Shown: positions 8,656 to 15,058 of the stretch, in pieces
How positions within the stretch are numbered: the first letter of the stretch is position 1
How the letters are laid out: each line of letters starts with the position of its first letter
DNA from: an uncultured Corynebacterium sp.
GTDB taxonomy: Bacteria; Actinomycetota; Actinomycetes; Mycobacteriales; Mycobacteriaceae
Reading direction: 5' to 3'
Assembly: GCF_902489365.1 (NCBI RefSeq)
Contig: NZ_CABTZR010000008.1
Span: forward strand, 1-51,781
DNA length: 51,781 bases
The notes under the pieces: generated by a model
What the model saw: the letters and a program-made list of their open reading frames with translations, nothing else
Database searches by the model: none
Told to the model about the DNA's origin: nothing
Program-made: the position numbers and the translations under genes

Positions 8656-9622
8656 TAATGCGCGCCCCGCCCGGCACGGTGCGGCCGATGACCGGGTAAC
8701 CGGGGACCTCGCCGATAACCAGCAGGCCGCCGGAGGTTTGGGCATCGGCGAGGAAGACTAAGTCCTCTTCACTCAAGTTGGAGTCGAGGTGGGGGCGGAC
8801 CCAATCTAGGTTGCGGCGCGAGCCGCCCGGGATGAAGCCCTCCGCTAGGGCTTCCTTGGCCCCTTCCACGGCAGGAACGGCGGCGAAGTCGAGCTCTGCA
8901 CCGACCCCGGAGGCGCGGCACATCTTGTACAGGTGGCCCAGAAGCCCGAAACCGGTGACGTCGGTAGCCGCACGCACGCCCGCGGCCACGGCGGCCGCGG
9001 CAGCCTCGCGGTTGAGCGTGGTCATGGAATCCACCGCGGCCTGGGAGACTTCGCCGGTGGCCTTGTGCTTGTTGTTGAGGATGCCCACGCCAATCGGCTT
9101 GGTCAGCGTGATGGGCAGGCCCGCCTCGGCGGCGTCGTTGCGCATAATCTTGTCGGGGTGGACGGTGCCCGTGGCGGCCAAACCATAGGTGGGCTCCGGG
9201 GCGGTGATGGAGTGACCACCGGTGATGGAGATCCCGGCCTCGCTGGCCACATCCATGCCACCGCGCAGAACCTCGCGCAAAATATCGAGGCCGAGTTTCT
9301 CGCGCGGCCAGCCCACGAGGTTGATGGCGGTGATGGGCGTGCCGCCCATGGCGTAGACGTCGGACAGCGCATTGGCTGCCGCCACCCGGCCCCAGTCATA
9401 GGGGTCGTTGAGCATCGGGGTGAAGAAGTCCGCAGTGGAGATGACCGCGAGGCCGTCGTGGATGCGTACGGCGGCGGCATCGTCGCCGTCGTCAAGCCCG
9501 ACCAGCACGTTGGGGTCCGCAGTACCCACGAGGCCCGCAACGGCGGATTCGAGTTCTCCCGGAGGAATCTTGCAGGCGCAGCCGCCACCGGCGGCAAAGG
9601 ACGTAAGTGCGATGTCAGACAT
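8645..9622 (-). CDS. selD: Selenide, water dikinase (selenophosphate synthetase)
   Basis: The 325-residue enzyme uses ATP and selenide to make selenophosphate, the selenium donor for SelA. The glycine-rich N-terminus carries Cys15, Cys17 and Lys18 (GGGCACK), equivalent to the essential Cys17/Lys20 region of E. coli SelD. This is therefore the Cys form, not a selenoprotein. PurM/AIRS-like ATP-binding and C-terminal domains follow (ADFFTPMLNDPYDWGRVAAANALSD; TDVTGFGLLGHLY). ATG 9622 is preferred over the one at 9631, because TACAAT at 9635-9630 places a leaderless start at 9622. It is divergent from tRNA-Sec, selA and selB. Confidence 0.93.
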   Translation of the reverse strand: MSDIALTSFAAGGGCACKIPPGELESAVAGLVGTADPNVLVGLDDGDDAAAVRIHDGLAVISTADFFTPMLNDPYDWGRVAAANALSDVYAMGGTPITAINLVGWPREKLGLDILREVLRGGMDVASEAGISITGGHSITAPEPTYGLAATGTVHPDKIMRNDAAEAGLPITLTKPIGVGILNNKHKATGEVSQAAVDSMTTLNREAAAAAVAAGVRAATDVTGFGLLGHLYKMCRASGVGAELDFAAVPAVEGAKEALAEGFIPGGSRRNLDWVRPHLDSNLSEEDLVFLADAQTSGGLLVIGEVPGYPVIGRTVPGGARITIR

Positions 9623-9629
9623 GGGGGCC

Positions 9630-9635
9630 ATTGTA
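9630..9635 (-). promoter_or_regulatory. -10 box of leaderless selD
   Basis: TACAAT on the minus strand ends 7 nt before the selD ATG (9622). There is no ribosome-binding sequence in between, which fits a leaderless mRNA. No clear -35 is seen. Confidence 0.5.
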
Positions 9636-9657
9636 GCCGCGTGTATGGTGAGCAGAC

Positions 9658-9752
9658 GGAGGCGTACGTGTCCTGGTGGGCGCCCCGGTCTTCAAAACCG
9701 GTGAGGCCGAGTATCTCGGTCTGGCAGGTTCGATTCCTGTCCGTCTCCGCCA
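9658..9752 (+). tRNA. selC: tRNA-Sec (anticodon UCA)
   Basis: The 95-nt gene includes an encoded CCA at 9750-9752. Its anticodon loop CTTCAAA (anticodon TCA) is closed by CCGGT/ACCGG. It shows Sec-specific architecture: a 6-bp D stem (GTGTCC/GGGCGC) with a 4-nt TGGT loop, and a long variable arm with a 7-bp stem (GGCCGAG/CTCGGTC). The acceptor and T stems total 13 paired positions. Read as 8+5 there is a U-C mismatch at position 8, and read as 7+6 all pairs form, with G-U pairs. It lies 21 bp before selA and is probably co-transcribed with selA and selB. Confidence 0.95.
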
Positions 9753-9773
9753 TCCGTGCTGCTAGGAGGACCC

Positions 9774-11060
9774 ATGACGACAGACCCCCGCCGCTTCATC
9801 CCGAAGATGGATGAGATCCTCCAGTACCCAGCGGTGCGCACTGCGCGGGAGCGCAGTGCAGCCCACAAGGTGCGCGCGATCATCGACGCCGTGCTTGCCG
9901 ACGCCCGCTCCGGCTTACTCGCTCCCTCCCAGATTGAGGAGGAGCTGGCCGACAGACTCGAAAGCGCACAGCCCTATTCCTTGCGCCGCGTCATCAACGC
10001 CACGGGCGTCATTATTCACACGAACCTGGGCAGGGCTCCTTTACCACCGGCTGCGGTGGATGCGCTGGTGGCTGCAGCCGGCTATACGGACGTCGAGATG
10101 GACTTAGACAGCGGTCAGCGCTCACGGGATAGGGGACGCGGCGCGGTCGAGACTGTCCTGGCCGCCTGCCCCGGCGCGGAGGACGCGCTGGTCGTCAACA
10201 ACGGAGCCTCCGCGCTGCTGCTGGCCACCGCAGCGTTGGCCCCCGGCAAGGAGGTCATCATCTCCCGCGGCGAACTCATTGAAATTGGCGCGGGCTTCCG
10301 CTTGCCCGAGCTCATCGAGTCCACGGCCACCCGGTTGCGGGAGGTGGGCGCGACGAACCGCACACACGTGGCGGACTACCAGCGGGCTTTGGGGGAGAAC
10401 ACCGGGGCGATTCTCAAGGTGCATCCCTCCAATTTTCTGATCAGTGGTTTTACGTCGTCTGTGCCGGTTGCTGAGTTGCGTGCGCTTACGGATGTGCCGC
10501 TCATCGTGGATATCGGCTCGGGGCTGCTGCACCCAGACGATGCTTTGCCCGAGGAACCCTCCGCCAGCCAGGCTCTTCGCGATGGTGCAGACGTGGTGCT
10601 TTTTTCGGGAGATAAGCTGCTCGGTGGACCACAAGCCGGGGTGCTCGTGGGAAAGAAGGAAGCAATCGCTGTGTGTAGGAAACACCCGTTGGCGCGGGCG
10701 GTGCGCATCGATAAGCTGCGGCTCAACGCGCTCGAAGCCTCGCTTTCAACCCCCTCCAATGCCGTGCAGGACGCGCTGCACATTGATCCGCAGCGCCACC
10801 GCGAGCGCACGGAGAAGGTGGCCGCGGCAGTCGGCGGTGAGGTCGTCGAACATGCAGGCCGCGTCGGCGGTGGCGGAGCCCCAGAGGTGCCGCTACCGGG
10901 GTGGGCCGTGGCGTTGCCAGAGGAGCTGGCACGGCCGTTGCGGTTGGGGCAGCCTCCTGTGGTGGCGCGCGTGAACCAGGGCCGCTGCCTGGTGGATGTG
11001 CGCTGCGTGCCGGAGTCGCAGGATGCGGAGCTTATTACTGCGATTCAGGCGGTGATGTAG
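9774..11060 (+). CDS. selA: L-seryl-tRNA(Sec) selenium transferase
   Basis: The 428-residue PLP enzyme converts Ser-tRNA-Sec to Sec-tRNA-Sec using selenophosphate. Visible hallmarks are INATGVIIHTNLGRAPL near residue 75, NNGASALLLATAALA, the DIGSGLL turn, and FSGDKLLGGPQAG with the expected PLP lysine at 281. The length is slightly under that of the E. coli enzyme. ATG 9774 has AGGAGG six bases upstream and is preferred to GTG 9756. It abuts selB directly (TAG then GTG), so the two are an operon with the tRNA gene. Confidence 0.95.
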   Translation: MTTDPRRFIPKMDEILQYPAVRTARERSAAHKVRAIIDAVLADARSGLLAPSQIEEELADRLESAQPYSLRRVINATGVIIHTNLGRAPLPPAAVDALVAAAGYTDVEMDLDSGQRSRDRGRGAVETVLAACPGAEDALVVNNGASALLLATAALAPGKEVIISRGELIEIGAGFRLPELIESTATRLREVGATNRTHVADYQRALGENTGAILKVHPSNFLISGFTSSVPVAELRALTDVPLIVDIGSGLLHPDDALPEEPSASQALRDGADVVLFSGDKLLGGPQAGVLVGKKEAIAVCRKHPLARAVRIDKLRLNALEASLSTPSNAVQDALHIDPQRHRERTEKVAAAVGGEVVEHAGRVGGGGAPEVPLPGWAVALPEELARPLRLGQPPVVARVNQGRCLVDVRCVPESQDAELITAIQAVM

Positions 11061-12851
11061 GTGTATGTTGTGGCTACGGCCGGGCATGTGGACCACGGCA
11101 AGTCGAGCCTGGTGAAAGCGCTGACAGGAATGGAACCGGACCGCTGGGAGGAAGAGAAGCGGCGCGGCCTGACCATTGACTTGGGCTTCGTGTGGACGAA
11201 GCTCAACTCCGGCGCCGACGTAGCTTTCGTCGATGTGCCGGGGCATGAGAAGTTCCTAGGCAACATGCTGGCCGGGGTGGGGCCGGCATCGGTGGTTCTC
11301 TTTGTGGTGGCGGCCGATGAAGGCTGGCAGGCGCAGTCCACTGACCACCGCGATGCATTGCGCGCCCTGGGGATCGAGCACGGCGTGGTAGCGCTGACTC
11401 GTGCTGATAGGGCAGAGACTGCCCGCCGGGTAGAGGTAGCCGCGCAGGTCAAGACAGAACTGGCTGGAACAGCGCTTGCCGACGCCCCCATCGTCGACGT
11501 CTCCGCAAAGACCGGCGAGGGCGTGGAGAAGCTGCGCGCCGAACTGGATAGGGTGCTTGCTGCTATGCCAGTGCCCGATCCAACGGCGCGCGTGCGTTTG
11601 TGGGTCGATCGCGCCTTCAGCGTGAAGGGCGCTGGAACCGTGGTGACGGGAACGCTGGCGGCCGGGACGGTATCGGTTGGTGATGACCTTGAGCTCAGTG
11701 GGCAACGCGTCACGGTGCGCGGCGTGCACAGTGAGAACACAGCAGTGGATAGTGCGGGTCCGGTTACGCGCGTGGCGCTCAACCTGCGCGGGGTGGCCGC
11801 GGACCAGGTTCATCGCGGGGATGCGCTACTTAGCCCGGGGCGCTGGCGGGTGCTCGATACCGTGGATATTCGTCGCACCTTTGGGATCGTGATGACCGAG
11901 CTTCCCCAGAACCTCGTGGTGCACATCGGCACGGCGGGGGTCGGTGCCCGTCTGCGGCCTTTAGGCGGTGAATTCGCGCGGTTGACACTGGAAAGCCCGC
12001 TACCTCTCACGCTGCTCGATAGATTCGTGGTGCGCAGCCCCGGCGGGCGACACGTCGTGGCCGGTTTTGAAGTGGTGGATGTACACCCAGCTGAATTAAA
12101 TAGGCGCGGCGATGCCAAGAAACGCGCTGTTGAGCTAGAAGTTTTAGAGCCGGCGAATCCGGCTGAGTGGCTCAAGCGCTGCGGCTACGCTGCACACGAA
12201 GACCTCGTGCGCGATGGCTTTTCGGTGGAAGAAAAGCCGGCGGGAGTCATTGAGTTCCGCGACTGGTGGATCGCCGCCAGCCAAGTAACCGCGTGGAAGA
12301 ATACTCTCGGTGAGGCAGTTGAAGCTCATGCCGAGGCGAATCCACTGTCCCCGGGTCTGGCGAAGGCAGCGGCCATGGATGCACTGGGACTGACCGAGCC
12401 GGCCTTGTTAGGCCTAGCGGTAGCAGCCGCCAAGCTCGAGACAGTTGATGGCGTACTGCGCATGCCCGGGCAGGCCGTCGACCTTGGCCCCGCGGAAAGG
12501 TCAGTGGCTGAACTTGAGCGGCGACTGCGCGCTGAGCCTTTCGCCGCTCCAGAGGCTGCGGACCTCAAGGAATTGGGACTGGGCCCCAGGGAGCTCGCCG
12601 CTGCCGAGCGCGCCGGGCGCGTGCTCCGGCTGGACAAAGGCGTTGTGCTTTTACCTTCCGCTCCGCGGGAGGCACTCAGCGTGGTTGCGCAGTTGGAACA
12701 GCCCTTCACCCTCTCGGAGGCGCGACAGGCTCTGGGAACGACGCGCCGGGTTGCCATCCCGTTACTGGAGCATCTCGACGCCACGGGCGCGACCCGCCTG
12801 GTCGACGGAAAGCGATTTGTGCGCGCGGCAGGGGCAAAGGAACCAAAGTAA
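11061..12851 (+). CDS. selB: Selenocysteine-specific elongation factor
   Basis: The 596-residue GTPase brings Sec-tRNA-Sec to UGA codons marked by a SECIS hairpin. The G domain begins at residue 8 (GHVDHGKSSLVKALTG), with the G2/G3 features TIDLGF and DVPGHEKF and the G4-like TRADRA. EF-Tu-like domains II and III follow, then a C-terminal region of winged-helix character from about 370 onward that would bind the SECIS RNA. It starts with GTG immediately after the selA stop. The last codons lie inside a 114-bp sequence repeated about 1.15 kb downstream. Confidence 0.95.
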   Translation: MYVVATAGHVDHGKSSLVKALTGMEPDRWEEEKRRGLTIDLGFVWTKLNSGADVAFVDVPGHEKFLGNMLAGVGPASVVLFVVAADEGWQAQSTDHRDALRALGIEHGVVALTRADRAETARRVEVAAQVKTELAGTALADAPIVDVSAKTGEGVEKLRAELDRVLAAMPVPDPTARVRLWVDRAFSVKGAGTVVTGTLAAGTVSVGDDLELSGQRVTVRGVHSENTAVDSAGPVTRVALNLRGVAADQVHRGDALLSPGRWRVLDTVDIRRTFGIVMTELPQNLVVHIGTAGVGARLRPLGGEFARLTLESPLPLTLLDRFVVRSPGGRHVVAGFEVVDVHPAELNRRGDAKKRAVELEVLEPANPAEWLKRCGYAAHEDLVRDGFSVEEKPAGVIEFRDWWIAASQVTAWKNTLGEAVEAHAEANPLSPGLAKAAAMDALGLTEPALLGLAVAAAKLETVDGVLRMPGQAVDLGPAERSVAELERRLRAEPFAAPEAADLKELGLGPRELAAAERAGRVLRLDKGVVLLPSAPREALSVVAQLEQPFTLSEARQALGTTRRVAIPLLEHLDATGATRLVDGKRFVRAAGAKEPK

Positions 12852-12941
12852 AGGCACCATTTGTGGGCGGGTTCAGAGAAATCCCAGGTCAATGAATTAG
12901 CGCAAGTGCATAAGGTGCCAGTTAAAAGGTTCCTTTGGGGG
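12828..12941. repeat. Direct repeat copy A at the selB 3' end (left flank of insertion)
   Basis: This 114-bp copy is roughly nine-tenths identical by eye to 13976-14090. It covers the last selB codons, the spacer, and the last codons (minus strand) of the convergent gene that now ends in copy B. The ends form the perfect inverted pair CAAAGGAACC (12835-12844) and GGTTCCTTTG (12928-12937), which could act as a bidirectional terminator. Confidence 0.85.
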
Positions 12942-12983
12942 CCGTTGGAAAAGTTTTGAGGGTGCAAGTGTCTTCAATGGCTT

Positions 12984-13026
12984 AACGGTGACCGTCATTG
13001 ACGGTCACCGTTATGTTTTGTAGGGT
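12984..13026 (+). promoter_or_regulatory. Palindromic operator and promoter of the higBA module
   Basis: A perfect inverted repeat has 14-bp arms, AACGGTGACCGTCA (12984-12997) and TGACGGTCACCGTT (12999-13012), around a single T. A -35 TTGACG (12998-13003) sits in its right half, with TAGGGT (13021-13026) 17 bp further. The higB start codon at 13033 lies 6 nt after the -10, so the mRNA is probably leaderless. The overlap of palindrome and -35 is what autorepression by HigA would require. Confidence 0.65.
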
Positions 13027-13032
13027 GAACCC

Positions 13033-13314
13033 ATGATCCAGTCTTTCGGTAACCGTGATACCGAGCTTGTCTGGTTACGCGAAGCGTCGCCGCGGATTGA
13101 TCCGAGAATCCACAAAACTGCTAATAGAAAACTCCATCAGCTCGATGCTGCTGTTTCACTGAACTCCTTACGAGTTCCACCAGGTAACCGCCTCGAAGCT
13201 TTGAAAGGCGACCGGAAAGGAACATTCAGTATCCGAGTCAATCAATAGTGGAGGATTACCTTCCGCTGGACCGAGGCCGGTCCAGCGGACGTTGTTATCG
13301 AGGACTATCACTAA
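13033..13314 (+). pseudogene. higB: HigB-family toxin interrupted by an amber codon
   Basis: The reading frame encodes a 93-codon HigB/RelE-type mRNA interferase (MIQSFGNRDTELV...LEALKGDRKGTFSIRVNQ). An in-frame TAG at 13246-13248 then intervenes before WRITFRW...VVIEDYH, which continues in the same frame to TAA 13312-13314. The 71-residue product would lack the last part of the fold, including conserved C-terminal positions. Homologues usually have a codon such as Gln before WRI, so a CAG-to-TAG change is the simplest explanation. The downstream antitoxin gene is intact, 8 nt away. It is probably an inactive toxin unless the stop is suppressed or is a sequencing error. Confidence 0.75.
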
Positions 13315-13322
13315 GGACAGTT

Positions 13323-13622
13323 ATGAGTACTAAGCTTTATCCGCCGATTCACCCCGGCGAAGTGCTTAATGAAGATTTCATCGAGGCTTTTGGGATTACA
13401 CAACACAAACTGGTTGTAGAAATTGGCATTCCGCCGCGGAGGATTAATGAGATTGTCCACGGCAAGCGTGGAATCACCGCAGATACCGCTCTTCGGTTAG
13501 GAAAGTACTTCGGAATTGAACCGCAGTATTGGCTCAACCTGCAAAGCCGTTATGAATTGGAGGTGGCTGAGGATGCCGTCGCTGATGAAATCGATGGCAT
13601 CCGGCCCCTCGGTGCGGCTTAA
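13323..13622 (+). CDS. higA: HigA-family antitoxin, XRE-type HTH
   Basis: The product has 99 residues. The opening PPIHPGEVLNEDFIEAFGITQHKLV, the HTH core with RRINEIVHGKRGITADTALRLGKYFG, and PQYWLNLQSRYELEVAE are typical of HigA antitoxins encoded downstream of HigB. It would bind the toxin and repress the operon at the palindrome upstream. ATG 13323 has AAGGAC five bases before it. The product is complete even though its toxin gene carries a nonsense codon. Base composition of the module is visibly lower in G+C than the sel genes around it. Confidence 0.9.
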   Translation: MSTKLYPPIHPGEVLNEDFIEAFGITQHKLVVEIGIPPRRINEIVHGKRGITADTALRLGKYFGIEPQYWLNLQSRYELEVAEDAVADEIDGIRPLGAA

Positions 13623-13631
13623 TATCACAGG

Positions 13632-13886
13632 CTAGTAGCGGGAGCGATTGGACTGGGGACGTCCTCCAGAAGCAGAACGAACTGAATGGCGGCTGCCTAG
13701 GTCAGGATCATCGCTTCCCCAGGAGTCTTCGGCCCAGATCGCAAAATCGCGATCGGCATAGCGCTCTTGTCGGGTGGCAAGGTGCTCCATCCTCTGTGTA
13801 TAACGTTTCTTCGAAGCTTGGATGCGGTCAGTTTTGGAATCTGTGGCGGATTGATTTCTACGGTTGCTGTGTCGTTTCGTGGGCAT
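13632..13886 (-). CDS. Small basic hypothetical protein
   Basis: The 84-residue product is rich in Arg, Ser, Lys and Gln (MPTKRHSNRRNQSATDSK) with a more acidic middle (AIWAEDSWGSDDPDLG). I do not recognise a family. ATG 13886 has AGGAG 6 nt upstream, which supports translation. It lies tail to tail with higA (9 bp between the stops) inside the segment bounded by the direct repeats, so it probably arrived with the toxin-antitoxin pair. It has no membrane segment or signal peptide. Low complexity makes a chance open frame possible. Confidence 0.5.
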   Translation of the reverse strand: MPTKRHSNRRNQSATDSKTDRIQASKKRYTQRMEHLATRQERYADRDFAIWAEDSWGSDDPDLGSRHSVRSASGGRPQSNRSRY

Positions 13887-13975
13887 GACGTGCTCCTGGG
13901 TTCTTAAGTGAGTGAGTTGCTGTGAACGCAACTTTAATCGAGTGGTGGGTACGGCACTCAAGGTCGCCCCGACGA

Positions 13976-14090
13976 GCAGGGGCAAAGGAACCACAGTAAA
14001 GGCACTGTTTGCGGGCGGATTTCGGAGAAAGCCCAGGTCAATGAATTAGCGCAAGTGCATAAGGTGCCAGCTAAAAGGTGCCTTTGGGGG
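13976..14090. repeat. Direct repeat copy B (right flank of insertion)
   Basis: This 115-bp partner of 12828-12941 begins with an orphan duplicate of the selB terminus (codons for GAKEP then Gln-stop). It ends inside the last codons of the minus-strand gene at 14071-14904. Homology stops abruptly at both ends. Differences between the copies are scattered point changes plus one indel. Confidence 0.85.
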
Positions 14091-14904
14091 ACATGAAGGC
14101 GCGCGAGCCGGTGGGCAGCGGTGAGGCGAGGGGATCCGCAGGCGTGGTGAACTCCCAGTCGGCGTCGGGGTCGAGGGCCGGCGGGACGGCCGGATTGTTC
14201 GGGTCGAGCGGCAGTGGTGGGACCGCTGGGGCGAAGAGCTCAGCAGGGTCAGCGGGGTCGAGGGGAAGATCCACGGCGATGCGGCCCCCTGCAGCATAAG
14301 CCCGGGCGGCCAGGGAAGCACCTGACTGAGAGGCAGCTGCGAACGCGGCGGCCAGCGCCGGGGCATCGGAGAGCTCCGCGCAGGGTCCGAGGACGAGGTC
14401 GTCGTGGGTGGCGAGGACGGTGTCGTCGAGAAGCGTTAGCGTCACGATAAGCTGCTTGGTGCCCATCTCGCGCAGCTGATGAGCGGTGAGCTCTCCCTCC
14501 GCGACGCGAACGAGGGCGCCGTGGCCCCCGCTGAGCAGGGCAGTGCCCGCAGGCTGATTGTTCGCGGGAATCATCCACGGGTCCAAGCCCAAGGCAACGG
14601 CAACCTCCACCTCGCTGTCAACGATCTCGACGGTGGCGTGTGTTGCGGGATTGAGTCCTGTTGTGCGGAGGCGATCCAACGCAGGATATTCCGCGGATTC
14701 TTCGCCATCGAGCGCGCCCAGAAAACCGAAATCCGAGCGCACACGCCACCCGCCGGTGGTGGGGTCGGGGAGCAAGGACACGTCAATGAGCGCAGGCTGT
14801 TGCGCCAACCCCGGGATACTCAGCGCAGTGCCGAGACTAAGATGCTCGAGAATCGCGACGTGCTCGACACCAAAGTAGGAGGGGGCCAGCGGATACAGCG
14901 CCAT
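14071..14904 (-). CDS. Conserved hypothetical protein, Ala/Pro-rich
   Basis: The product has about 277 residues (start uncertain, with a GTG possible at 14919). The N-terminal half looks folded (MALYPLAPSYFGVEHVAIL). The C-terminal 80 residues are Pro/Asp/Ala-rich and likely disordered. It has no signal peptide or transmembrane segment. I do not recognise a characterised family. It is convergent to the sel operon, and its last residues (KGTF) and stop lie within direct repeat copy B. That suggests its original 3' neighbour was selB directly. AGGTGA upstream gives modest support for ATG 14904. Confidence 0.65.
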   Translation of the reverse strand: MALYPLAPSYFGVEHVAILEHLSLGTALSIPGLAQQPALIDVSLLPDPTTGGWRVRSDFGFLGALDGEESAEYPALDRLRTTGLNPATHATVEIVDSEVEVAVALGLDPWMIPANNQPAGTALLSGGHGALVRVAEGELTAHQLREMGTKQLIVTLTLLDDTVLATHDDLVLGPCAELSDAPALAAAFAAASQSGASLAARAYAAGGRIAVDLPLDPADPAELFAPAVPPLPLDPNNPAVPPALDPDADWEFTTPADPLASPLPTGSRAFMSPKGTF

Positions 14905-15058
14905 GGTTATGACAGTCACCTCATGAGTCAGATGGGAAGCGGTGGGCTTCTCTCAAGCTTACGCAGAGGCCGGATCTCGGATACGGTCGATAGGAGACTT
15001 ATACAACAACATATCGATAAAGGAGTGAAGACCCATCTCGGCTGATTCTCATAGTTCG

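Noticed and set aside
13246..13248. TAG in higB as pyrrolysine or programmed recoding
   Set aside because: No pyl genes are visible, HigB proteins have no Pyl, and a simple CAG-to-TAG change explains it.
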